Shown: positions 55,438 through 63,499 of the stretch, one piece after another
How the letters are laid out: every line of letters starts with the position of its first letter
How positions within the stretch are numbered: position 1 is the stretch's first letter
Assembly: GCA_029203105.1 (NCBI GenBank)
Contig: CP119318.1
Location: forward strand, 1,006,501 to 1,070,500
DNA length: 64,000 nucleotides
Direction: 5' to 3'
DNA from: Candidatus Kaistia colombiensis
GTDB lineage: Bacteria > Pseudomonadota > Alphaproteobacteria > Rhizobiales > Kaistiaceae
Notes under the pieces: generated by a model
What the model was told of the DNA's origin: nothing
Database searches by the model: none
Seen by the model: the letters and a program-made list of their open reading frames with translations, nothing else
Position numbers and translations under genes: made by a program

Positions 55438-57831
55438 CTATTCGCCGTAAGGCACCCAGATGTTCTTCACCTGCGTGGCGCGGCGAAGGAACTCGCGGCC
55501 CTGCGCCGACGGTTCGTTCCAGCGGCGGGGAATGCCCTGGTTGGCCCAGACCGGCTTCAGATTGCCGGCCGACGCCTTTTCCACCATGGCGCTGCCGGCC
55601 TTCGAGCCGAAATACCAGAGTGCTGCGACATCGTCATGCTCGGCCAGGGTCTTGGCCAGGACATCGCGCTCGCCGGTGACGATGTTGACCACGCCGGCCG
55701 GAACGTCGCTGGTATCGAGGATCTGGTAGAAATCGGTCGCCGCCAGCGGATGGCTGGAGGGCGGCACGACGACGACGCGGTTCCCCATTGATATCGCCGG
55801 CATCACCAGCGAGACGAAGCCTAGCAGCGGCGCCTCGTCCGGGCACAGAATGCCCATGGTGCCAAAGGCTTCGTTCATGGCGAGCGTCACATGGCGCGAC
55901 TTGGTGGCATGCACCGCGCCGTCGAACTTGTCGGCCTGCGCCGCGTACCAGAACGTCCGCCGGATCGATAGAGCGACCTCTTCGGCCGCCGCCTTGGCCG
56001 AGACGCCGGTCATGGCGACAATCCGCGCTTCGAACTCTTTGGCGCGCGAGGAGAGGTTTTCGGCGACGTAATAGAGCACCTGCGCGCGGTTATGCGCCGT
56101 GACGCCACCCCAGCTACCGGCCTTGCCGGCGGTTTCGACGGCGTTGCGGATGTCCTTGCGATTGCCGAGACCAGCCTGGCTGATCGGCTGGCCTTTGGGG
56201 CCGAGCACCGTGTAGGAATAGCCGGAGTCGGGCCGGGCCTGCTTGCCGCCAACATAGAGTTTTGCCGTGCGGTCGATCGACGGCAGGCCGCTGATCTCCT
56301 CGTCCGCGACCGGCAGCGGCGACAGCTTGGCCGCGACTTTCTCGTCTGCCTTCAAGGGCTTGTCGGTGACCGGCTTCAGATATTCGGCCATGCCCTCGCG
56401 CCCGCCTTCGCGGCCAAAACCGCTTTCGCGATAGCCGCCGAAGCCGGCGGCGGCGTCGAACATGTTGGTCGAGTTGATCCAGACAACGCCGGCCTTCAGC
56501 TTGGCGGCGACGTCGAGGGTCAGGTTGATGTTCTCCGACCACACCGAAGCCGCGAGGCCGTAGCGGCTGTTGTTGGCGAGTGCCACCGCCTCGTCCGGCG
56601 TGCGGAAGGTCATGCCGGCCAGCACCGGGCCGAAGATCTCGACCTCGGCGATGGTCGAGGCCGGCGCCACATTGGTGAACAGTGACGGCGGGAAGAAACA
56701 GCCCTGCGCTGGTAACCCCTTGTTAACCTGGAAGAGCGTCGCGCCCTCGGCTTCGCCCTTGGCGACCAGTTCGCGGATCCGCTTCAGCTGGACGGGGTCG
56801 ACGATGGCGCCCATGTCGATCGATTTATCGAGCGGATCGCCGACCCGGAGGTTGGCCATGCGGGCGCGCAGCTTGGCATAGACCTTTTCGGCGACGCTCT
56901 CCTGCACCAGCAGGCGCGAACCGGCGCAGCAGACCTGGCCCTGGTTGAACCAGATCGCATCGACGACACCCTCGACCGCGCCGTCGAGATCGGCGTCCTC
57001 GAAGACGATGAAGGGCGACTTGCCGCCGAGCTCGAGCGACAGCTTCTTGCCCGTGCCGGCGGTCTTCTCCCGGATGATCCGGCCGACCTCGGTCGAGCCG
57101 GTGAAGGCGATCTTGTCGATATCGGCGTGCTCGACAATCGCGTTGCCGGTCGCGCCGTCGCCGGTGACGATGTTGACGACGCCGGCCGGCAGACCGACCT
57201 CGCGGCAGATCTCGGCGAAGGCGAGCGCCGTCAACGGCGTGTATTCGGCCGGCTTCAGGACGACCGTGTTGCCGGCGGCGAGCGCCGGCGCAATCTTCCA
57301 GGCCAGCATCAGAAGGGGAAAATTCCACGGGATGATCTGGCCGCAGACGCCGACCGGACCTTCGCCCGGGAACTCGCTCTCGATCAGTTCGGCCCAGCCG
57401 GCGTGATGGTAGAAGTGGCGGGCGACCAGCGGAATGTCGATGTCGCGCGTCTCGCGGATCGGCTTGCCATTGTCCATCGTCTCCAGCACGGCGAGGAAGC
57501 GCTCGCGCTTCTGGATGTGGCGGGCGATGGCGTAGAGATAGACGGCGCGCTCATGGCCGGAGAGCGCCGACCACGATTTGAACGCCTTGCGGGCGGCCTT
57601 GACCGCCTTGTCGACATCGGCGGCACTGCCCTGGGCGACCTGCGCCAGTTCCGTCTCATAGGCCGGGTTGAACACGGCGAAGCGTTCGCCGGTCGAGGGC
57701 GCGACGAACTTGCCGTCGATGAAATGGTTGAAGCCTTGCCTGTGCTGGTCGAGCCAGCCGACGACGGGTTCGTTCACCTCGGGGGCGGGGCCGTAATCCA
57801 TGCTGACGAGGATGTCCTTGACGAGTGCCAT
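55438..57831 (-). CDS. Aldehyde dehydrogenase with a second ALDH-like domain (ALDH16-like)
   Basis: Product of 797 residues, much longer than the usual 490. The first domain is a complete ALDH: PWNFPLLMLAWKIAPAL, ELGGKSPFIVFEDAD (catalytic Glu) and GQVCCAGSR (catalytic Cys). The second domain repeats the fold (YYVAENLSSRAKEFEARIVA) but lacks both Glu and Cys motifs, so it is probably structural, as in ALDH16. It lies 11 bases after deoC and would oxidize the acetaldehyde released by it (inference). Confidence 0.9.
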   Translation of the reverse strand: MALVKDILVSMDYGPAPEVNEPVVGWLDQHRQGFNHFIDGKFVAPSTGERFAVFNPAYETELAQVAQGSAADVDKAVKAARKAFKSWSALSGHERAVYLYAIARHIQKRERFLAVLETMDNGKPIRETRDIDIPLVARHFYHHAGWAELIESEFPGEGPVGVCGQIIPWNFPLLMLAWKIAPALAAGNTVVLKPAEYTPLTALAFAEICREVGLPAGVVNIVTGDGATGNAIVEHADIDKIAFTGSTEVGRIIREKTAGTGKKLSLELGGKSPFIVFEDADLDGAVEGVVDAIWFNQGQVCCAGSRLLVQESVAEKVYAKLRARMANLRVGDPLDKSIDMGAIVDPVQLKRIRELVAKGEAEGATLFQVNKGLPAQGCFFPPSLFTNVAPASTIAEVEIFGPVLAGMTFRTPDEAVALANNSRYGLAASVWSENINLTLDVAAKLKAGVVWINSTNMFDAAAGFGGYRESGFGREGGREGMAEYLKPVTDKPLKADEKVAAKLSPLPVADEEISGLPSIDRTAKLYVGGKQARPDSGYSYTVLGPKGQPISQAGLGNRKDIRNAVETAGKAGSWGGVTAHNRAQVLYYVAENLSSRAKEFEARIVAMTGVSAKAAAEEVALSIRRTFWYAAQADKFDGAVHATKSRHVTLAMNEAFGTMGILCPDEAPLLGFVSLVMPAISMGNRVVVVPPSSHPLAATDFYQILDTSDVPAGVVNIVTGERDVLAKTLAEHDDVAALWYFGSKAGSAMVEKASAGNLKPVWANQGIPRRWNEPSAQGREFLRRATQVKNIWVPYGE

Positions 57832-57842
57832 GATCGTTCCCC

Positions 57843-58841
57843 TCAGGCGAGCGCGTGACGGATGGTGGAGGAATAACGGCCGGTGACGAAATGCTCGATC
57901 TGCCGTTCGATGTCGGCAAGCAGCGAGCTGGCGCCGATACGGAAGAGGTTGGGCTCAAGCCAGGGATTGCCGAGCTCTTCCTTCATCAGGGTCAGCCAGG
58001 CAATCGCGTCCTTGGCGGTCCGGAGGCCGCCGGCCGGCTTGAAGCCGATGCGGAAGCCGGTCGCTGCCTCGTAGTCGCGGATGGCGCGGCACATGACGAG
58101 GCTGACGGGCAGCGTGGCGTTGACGTCTTCCTTGCCGGTCGAGGTCTTGATGAAGTCGGCGCCGGCCTGCATGGCGACCATCGACGCCTTGTAGACATTG
58201 CGCAAAGTCTTCAGGTCGCCAGTGGCGAGGATCGCCTTCAGATGCGCCTCACCGCAGGCTTCGCGCATGGCGGCGACCTCGTCATAGAGCGCCTGCCAGT
58301 CGCCGTTCAGCACATGGGCGCGGGTGATGACGATGTCGATCTCATGCGCGCCTTCGCCGACGGCGTAGTGGATCTCTTCCAGCCGCTGCTTCAGTGGCGT
58401 CAACCCGGCTGGGAAGCCGGTCGCGACCGAGGCGACGGGAATGCCCGAGCCTTCCAGCGCCTTGAAGGCGGGGGCGACCATGGTCGGGTAAACGCAGACG
58501 GCGCCGACCTTGGGCGGGTTGGCCGAGAGGCCCAGCGCTTCGACGAGATCCTCGCGGAACGGCCGGCGCGCCTTCATGCAGAGCCGGTGGACGCGGCCGG
58601 GCGTGTCGTCGCCGGCGAGCGTCGTCAGGTCCATCAGCGTCACCGCCTTCACAAGCCAGGCGGCCTGGTATTCCTTCTTCACCGTCCTTCGGCCGCCCAG
58701 CGTCGCGGCGCGGCGTTCGGCGGCGGAGGTGTTCACTTGCGCGCCTTCGAACCAGTCGGTCGCGAGCGGCGTTCCGGTATTGCGGGCAAGCGTGTTGGAG
58801 AGCGGCGGAGTCTTGTGCTCCGTGGCGCCGTCAGCCGGCAT
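57843..58841 (-). CDS. deoC: Deoxyribose-phosphate aldolase
   Basis: Product of 332 residues. It splits 2-deoxyribose-5-phosphate into glyceraldehyde-3-phosphate and acetaldehyde. The Schiff-base Lys lies in FIKTSTGK (about residue 245) and a second active-site Lys in GFKPAGGLRT. The N-terminal extension of 70 residues makes it longer than the E. coli enzyme but usual for the large-type branch. The ATG overlaps the regulator stop by 11 bases. Confidence 0.93.
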   Translation of the reverse strand: MPADGATEHKTPPLSNTLARNTGTPLATDWFEGAQVNTSAAERRAATLGGRRTVKKEYQAAWLVKAVTLMDLTTLAGDDTPGRVHRLCMKARRPFREDLVEALGLSANPPKVGAVCVYPTMVAPAFKALEGSGIPVASVATGFPAGLTPLKQRLEEIHYAVGEGAHEIDIVITRAHVLNGDWQALYDEVAAMREACGEAHLKAILATGDLKTLRNVYKASMVAMQAGADFIKTSTGKEDVNATLPVSLVMCRAIRDYEAATGFRIGFKPAGGLRTAKDAIAWLTLMKEELGNPWLEPNLFRIGASSLLADIERQIEHFVTGRYSSTIRHALA

Positions 58842-59838
58842 GGGTCTTCTCCCGGGCTTCTAAAAGGGCGGATTCGGATAGGGCAAAGAGAGCCGTGGCC
58901 TCGTCGGTGACGAGGACGTTGACGTAGCGCGCCTTCAGGGCGGCGAGGACGACGGCGTGCTTGGCCCGGCCGGAGGCGACGCCGATCGAATGCGACTTGG
59001 CGCGCAGCCGCTCCGGCGCGAGGCCGATGGTGCGGGCGTCGAGCGCAGGATCGGCGATGGCGCCCTCCGCGTCGATGAAGCGGCCGAGCAGATCGCCGAC
59101 AGCATGCTTGGCGACCAGGCCGTCGACATCCCCGGAGGTGAGGTAACCGGATTCGACATGCACGGAACCGGCCATGCCGCCGAGCCCGAAGCAGGCGACG
59201 GGCGCTTCGTCGGCGAGTTCGAGCACGCTTGAAATCACCGGGTCGGCCTCGATCACGCTGCGCGTCTCGGCGCGGCCGACGATCGCCGGCACCGGCAGCA
59301 GCGTCGCCGTGCCGTTGCCGGCTTCGGCGAAGCGTTCGGCCACGGTGTTGGTCTTCAGTGTCGCCGATTTCAAATTGGTGGCGCCGTTCATCAGCACGAC
59401 GCGGACGCCGTCGTTCCAGCCGGGCGCCAGCCAGTGCGCCACCGACGCCATGGTGCGGCCCCAGGAGACGCCGACCAGGCCGGGGCGCGGGCTGAGGCCG
59501 GCGAGATATTGTCCGGCCGCCTGCGCCACCGCGTCCTGTGCGACGTCGCCGTCGCCCATCGACGGCACGACGATCGCCTCGCGCAGCGCGAATACGGTCT
59601 GCAGCCGCGCTTCCAGGGCGGGCAGGCGTTGCGCACGGGGAACGATGGCGATGCGGACGATGCCGCTTTCGCGCGCGTCGCGCAGCAGCCGGCTGACCTG
59701 CCAGCGGGTCAGGCCGACTTCCTCGGCGATCTCGCTCTGGGTCCGCTCGAGGTCGTAATAGAGCTTCGCGACCTGCACCATGCGGTGCTCGCGCTGCTCG
59801 TCGCGGGTCGGCGGAATGGGGTTGGCGACGCTCGGCAT
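58831..59838 (-). CDS. SorC family sugar-binding regulator
   Basis: Product of 335 residues. The N-terminal HTH reads AKLYYDLERTQSEIAEEVGLTRWQVSRLL and the large C-terminal part is the SorC/DeoR(Bacillus) sugar-binding domain (LVGVSWGRTM; VLMNGATN; ACFGLGGMAG). B. subtilis DeoR of this type responds to deoxyribose-5-phosphate, which fits its place before deoC. ATG 59838 is preferred to GTG 59847, which lies within the proposed operator. Confidence 0.88.
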   Translation of the reverse strand: MPSVANPIPPTRDEQREHRMVQVAKLYYDLERTQSEIAEEVGLTRWQVSRLLRDARESGIVRIAIVPRAQRLPALEARLQTVFALREAIVVPSMGDGDVAQDAVAQAAGQYLAGLSPRPGLVGVSWGRTMASVAHWLAPGWNDGVRVVLMNGATNLKSATLKTNTVAERFAEAGNGTATLLPVPAIVGRAETRSVIEADPVISSVLELADEAPVACFGLGGMAGSVHVESGYLTSGDVDGLVAKHAVGDLLGRFIDAEGAIADPALDARTIGLAPERLRAKSHSIGVASGRAKHAVVLAALKARYVNVLVTDEATALFALSESALLEAREKTHAG

Positions 59839-59843
59839 GGTTT

Positions 59844-59874
59844 TCACAAATGTGAGACGCGATCACTTATGTGA
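59844..59874. promoter_or_regulatory. Twin operator of the SorC-deoC-ALDH operon
   Basis: Two palindromes of the form TCAC-N4-GTGA occur at 59844-59855 and 59863-59874, with centres 19 bases apart, immediately before the regulator's ATG. Spacing of nearly two helical turns fits binding of a tetramer and self-control. Confidence 0.7.
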
Positions 59875-59946
59875 AATCGATAGGCTGTCGTTGCGGCAGA
59901 GTCAATGCGGCCGGAGCGCCGTCGCCATGGTGGACACACGCTCGCC

Positions 59947-60046
59947 GTCATCATGGTCCCCGAGCCCGAATCCATTCAGCCGAGGCTTTGGGAGTTCGCC
60001 CGGCGCAAAACCCGGCTGCATGGATCCCTGCTTTCGCAGGGATGAC
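59947..60046. repeat. GTCATC...GATGAC repeat, copy 2
   Basis: A 100-bp copy sharing CAGCCGAGGCTTTGGGAG and a GGATCC-T-GC-TTTCGC right end with the copy at 60206-60305. Its left hairpin is imperfect. Ends are GTCATC and GATGAC. Confidence 0.75.
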
Positions 60047-60113
60047 GGGGAGGGTGAGGGAGCAGGGAGCGAGAAAATCGGGTGGCAAAGACGGCGCGCG
60101 CCGCAGCGGGCCG

Positions 60114-60157
60114 TGCGTGCTTCGAGAATGGCCTCGTCGGAAGCCCCTCAGCATGCG
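60114..60157. repeat. TGCGTGCTTCGAG...CCTCAGCATG repeat, copy 2
   Basis: Shares TGCGTGCTTCGAG at the start and CCTCAGCATG at the end with the copy at 3551-3596; the middle differs. It lies between two copies of the 100-bp element. Confidence 0.55.
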
Positions 60158-60205
60158 GAAAGCGACGTCTGGCAGATTAGCGCCAGCCCGAGCCCCCACG
60201 CTCGC

Positions 60206-60305
60206 GTCATCCCGGCCCCCGAGCCGGGATCCATCCAGCCGAGGCTTTGGGAGGTTTGCGCGGCGAAAACCCGGCGGCATGGATCCTCGCTTTCGCGAGG
60301 ATGAC
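60206..60305. repeat. GTCATC...GATGAC repeat, copy 3
   Basis: A 100-bp copy with perfect end hairpins (GTCATCCCGGCCCCCGAGCC at the left, CCTCGCTTTCGCGAGG at the right). The middle CAGCCGAGGCTTTGGGAG is identical to that of the copy at 59947-60046, which points to recent spread. Confidence 0.75.
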
Positions 60306-60389
60306 GGCGAGTGTGTGGCGGCAGATGGCACATGGCGCGACGGTCGCGACAGCAGAAGGGTCGGGGCGCGAGGCCCCGACCCAAAAGCG

Positions 60390-61382
60390 TCAGGCCCGCG
60401 CGGCGGCGCCTTCGACGATGACCTTGAAGTAGAGGTCGAGGAAGCGCGGACCGTCGACGGCGATGCAGATCTTGTGGTCCGGCAGGCCGTCCCAGGGCGT
60501 CGGCGGGAAGGAGCGGGTCGACGGCTTCTGGATTGTCTGGCCAATCGCGATGCCCTCGGTGACGACCTTGATCGGGCCGGAGCGGGTGGCGAACAGGCTC
60601 GGATCGAGCAGATAGGCGACGGCGGAGGAGTCATGGACGAAGATGCCGTCGATGCCGGTCGCCGCGCGATAAAAGTCTTCGTAGACGCGGGAAATATCCC
60701 AGCAGAACTGGCCGGCCTTGCCGCCCTTTTCGCGCAGTTCCTGCATGTAGGTGGTGGTCATCACGCATTCCTGCGTCACGTCGAGGCCGACGACGACGAT
60801 CGGCCACTTGGCCGCGAACATCTCGTCGGCGGCGTGCGGGTCGCCGATGATATTGGCTTCCGCTACCGGCGTCACATTGCCGGAATGGCCGGCATAGCCG
60901 AAGGCGCCGCCCATGATGACGACTTCCTTGACCAGCTCGGCGATGCCGGGGTCTTCGCGCAGCGCGAGTGCCAGATTGGTCATGCGGCCGACGGCGACGA
61001 TGGTGATCTCGTGCGGATGCTTGCGCACCATGTCGATGATGAAGCGATGCGCCGGCAGCTCGTGTTCCGTGACGGCGAGCGTCTCGGGGATCGGCACGTC
61101 GCCGAGGCCGTTGACGCCGTGGATGTGATGCGGTTCGTCGGCCGGCTCCAGCACCAGCGGCCGCGCGGCGCCACGCGCCACCGGCGCCTGGATGTTGAAA
61201 TACTGTTTCAGGAACAGGGCGTTGCGGGTGGTCGTCTCGATCGAGGCATTGCCGAGCACGGTGGTGATGCCGACGAGGTCGACTTCGGGCGCGTATTCGA
61301 GGAACAGCAGCGCCATGGCATCGTCGATGCCCGGGTCGGTATCGTAGATGACTTTCATCGGGGCGGAATTGGCTGCGGCCAT
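60390..61382 (-). CDS. Nucleoside hydrolase
   Basis: Product of 330 residues. The calcium-binding N-terminus reads IYDTDPGIDDAMAL, then TTVLGNASIE, VAVGRMTNLALAL, VIMGGAFG and a C-terminal HDSSAVAYLLDP with the active-site His-Asp. It releases the base from ribo- or deoxyribonucleosides and so would feed the pentose kinase and deo-type genes nearby. ATG 61382 is given; ATG 61358 is possible. Confidence 0.9.
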   Translation of the reverse strand: MAAANSAPMKVIYDTDPGIDDAMALLFLEYAPEVDLVGITTVLGNASIETTTRNALFLKQYFNIQAPVARGAARPLVLEPADEPHHIHGVNGLGDVPIPETLAVTEHELPAHRFIIDMVRKHPHEITIVAVGRMTNLALALREDPGIAELVKEVVIMGGAFGYAGHSGNVTPVAEANIIGDPHAADEMFAAKWPIVVVGLDVTQECVMTTTYMQELREKGGKAGQFCWDISRVYEDFYRAATGIDGIFVHDSSAVAYLLDPSLFATRSGPIKVVTEGIAIGQTIQKPSTRSFPPTPWDGLPDHKICIAVDGPRFLDLYFKVIVEGAAARA

Positions 61383-61684
61383 AACGGATCCTGATCATCT
61401 GGCGGGGCGCGCCGCGCCTCGCTCTCTCTTCGGGCAGGCGACGGCAGGCCGCGCCAGGGGGCGCCAAGATCGGACAGAATCGCGGCGCTGAACAGGCCCC
61501 GCGTCGTCGCGAAGTCGCTTCTTACGCCCGGCGCGGGCTGTGGTCGCGTGCTCAAAGCGATCCGCAATTGAGACGAAGAACCCGAAATCGATCAAATTGA
61601 TCAATGTGTTCGTGCCCGCTATCGCGCCTTGCTTGACGAAATCCGCTGACGATAATGATCGGGACATCAGGAAAAACGATCAAT
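61383..61684. other. Divergent regulatory region
   Basis: This 302-bp gap between the divergent nucleoside hydrolase and DeoR-type regulator genes encodes nothing I can support. It holds the GATCA-type palindrome at 61589-61604 and part of the one at 61677-61692. Confidence 0.6.
61589..61604. promoter_or_regulatory. GATCAA-N-TTGATC operator, site 1
   Basis: CGATCAAATTGATCAA contains a perfect six-base inverted repeat around one base. It matches the site at 61677-61692 in 14 of 16 positions, 88 bases away. Both flank the start of the DeoR-type regulator, so they are its probable own operators. Confidence 0.65.
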
Positions 61685-61692
61685 ATGATCAA
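61677..61692. promoter_or_regulatory. GATCA-N3-TGATC operator, site 2
   Basis: CGATCAATATGATCAA repeats the pattern of 61589-61604 and overlaps the ATG at 61685, so a bound protein would also cover the translation start region. Confidence 0.6.
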
Positions 61693-63445
61693 AGCGCAGC
61701 GCGAAAACCGGATCCTCGAGATCCTTGCCCAGGCGGGCGAGGAAGTCTCCGTGCTGGAAATCGCGCAGCGCATCGGCCGTGTCTCCAGCGTGACGATCCG
61801 CCGGGATATCGTCCGTCTGGCCGAGGAGGGGCGGGTCGAACGCACCCATGGCGGCGCGCTGCTGCAGGTGGTGGCGGCCGAGGAGGCCGAGGCTCCGGCG
61901 CCGCGTGAAAACGCGCTGCAGGACGAGATCGAGGGCGTCGACGCCATCGTGCTGCCGCCGATCGGCGGGCGTGGCGCCGACACGCTGCGTATGCTGGCCA
62001 AGCGCCGGCACATCCCGTTCCTGGCCGAATCCTCACCGCAGGAAGGCGGCGTCTATCTCGGTCCCGACAATTTCACCGCCGGCCGCGAGCTTGGCCGCGC
62101 CGCCGGCCGCATGATGTCGGGCGCGATCGCCGAAGCCCGCCTTCTGCTCGTCTCGCTGGAGACGCTGCCGAATACGCGCGCCCGCTGCGACGGCTTCATC
62201 AAGGGCTTTGGCGAGACGTTTCGCGGCGTCGTCCGGCCTTGGCGGGTCGATGGCCAGGGCAGTTTCCGCATCGCGCTGCGCGCCAGCCTCGACGCCTTCG
62301 CCGCCTATCCGGACATCAATGTGATTTTCGGCGTCAACGACCATTCGGTGCTGGCGGCGATCGAGGCGTCGGACCGGGCCGGCGTGGCCGAGGTCAGCGC
62401 GTTTTCGGTCGGCGGCGAGGGCGGCGCGCTGTTCGACGCGCTCGCATCGCGTGGAAAACTCAAGGCGGCCTGCGCGCTGTTTCCGGAAATCGTCGGCATC
62501 CGCGCCGTCGAGACGCTGGCGAGCGCCCTGCATGGCGGCGCCATGCCGGAGGAAATCCGCACGCCGCATGTCGTCGTCACGCCGGATACGCTCGACCGCT
62601 ACTATCGCAAGGCGGGCGCCGGCTGGGGCCTGGCGCCGGAGGCCGAGGCGTCGATCCTCGGCGCGACGGAGCGGCCGGCCTTCGTCCGTTCGGTCGGCCC
62701 GCGCCGCGCCATCGGCTTCGTGCCGCACTATCCGGCGCATGACTGGTATCGCAACATGGCGCGCGCCATGCGCGAGCGAGCCGAGGCGCTCGGCTTCGAG
62801 CTCCGCATCGCCGCGCCGCAATCCGGCATCGCCCGCGAGATCGCGGCGATCCGCCGATTGATCGCCCGCAGCGCCGCCCGCCTCGTGCGCCCCGGCGACA
62901 CCATCCTGATCAACAGCGGCATCCTCTCGGCGCTTCTGGCCGAGGAACTGATGACGCGAAGCGGCGTCACCATCGTCACCAACGCCGTCGACGTGATGGA
63001 GCGGCTTTCCGGTCGTCCCGGCCTGAAGGTGATCATGACCAGCGGCGAATACCAGCTGAAGGATCGCTGCCTGGTCGGGCCCAGCCTCGGCGCGCTGTTC
63101 GAGACGATGCGGGTCGATCGCGCCTTCCTGTCGGTCGACGGCATCTCGCCGCATTTCGGCGCCTCGGCGACGGACGAGAGGCTGGCGCTCGCCGCCAGGC
63201 GCTTCGTCGACGCCTCGCGCGAGGTCGTCGTCATGGCCGACCATTCGCTCGTCGGCGTCGAGGCCAGCCACCGCATCGTGGCGCTCGGATCGATCGATGA
63301 TTTGATCACGGATTCCGCCTCGCTGCCGGCGGATCGGCTCGCCTTTGCCTCGATGGGCACGCGCATCACGCTTGCCGACGAGGAGCCGGAGGAAATGGCG
63401 GCGCCCCACACCGGTATGCCGGTGGGGGACAGACGGAAGGCCTGA
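61685..63445 (+). CDS. DeoR-type regulator with an inserted sugar-binding (LacI/RbsB-like) domain
   Basis: Product of 586 residues, more than twice the DeoR norm of about 255. Residues 1-60 form a DeoR HTH (RILEILAQAGEEVSVLEIAQ; VTIRRDIVRLAEEGRVERTHGGAL). About 75-330 resemble a type I periplasmic-binding fold (GGRGADTLRMLAKRRHIPFLAESS; DGFIKGFGETF; VIFGVNDHSVLAAIE). The rest includes the DeoR C-terminal sensor (ILINSGILSALLAEEL; VIMTSGEYQLKD; VVVMADHSLVGVE). It precedes a sugar ABC binding-protein gene by 54 bases. ATG 61655 is an alternative start. Confidence 0.85.
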   Translation: MIKAQRENRILEILAQAGEEVSVLEIAQRIGRVSSVTIRRDIVRLAEEGRVERTHGGALLQVVAAEEAEAPAPRENALQDEIEGVDAIVLPPIGGRGADTLRMLAKRRHIPFLAESSPQEGGVYLGPDNFTAGRELGRAAGRMMSGAIAEARLLLVSLETLPNTRARCDGFIKGFGETFRGVVRPWRVDGQGSFRIALRASLDAFAAYPDINVIFGVNDHSVLAAIEASDRAGVAEVSAFSVGGEGGALFDALASRGKLKAACALFPEIVGIRAVETLASALHGGAMPEEIRTPHVVVTPDTLDRYYRKAGAGWGLAPEAEASILGATERPAFVRSVGPRRAIGFVPHYPAHDWYRNMARAMRERAEALGFELRIAAPQSGIAREIAAIRRLIARSAARLVRPGDTILINSGILSALLAEELMTRSGVTIVTNAVDVMERLSGRPGLKVIMTSGEYQLKDRCLVGPSLGALFETMRVDRAFLSVDGISPHFGASATDERLALAARRFVDASREVVVMADHSLVGVEASHRIVALGSIDDLITDSASLPADRLAFASMGTRITLADEEPEEMAAPHTGMPVGDRRKA

Positions 63446-63499
63446 TCGGCCGGACGGATTGCAGAAACGGCTTTGAAGACCAACTGGGAGGGACCAACC

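Larger units (their letters stand above)
59875..60389. other. Gene-free stretch filled with repeats
   Basis: No gene is supported. The stretch holds two full copies of the 100-bp GTCATC...GATGAC element, one copy of the TGCGTGCTTCGAG...CCTCAGCATG repeat, and a GGGTCGGGGC / GCCCCGACCC palindrome at about 60359-60382 just after the nucleoside hydrolase gene, which may be its terminator. Confidence 0.65.
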
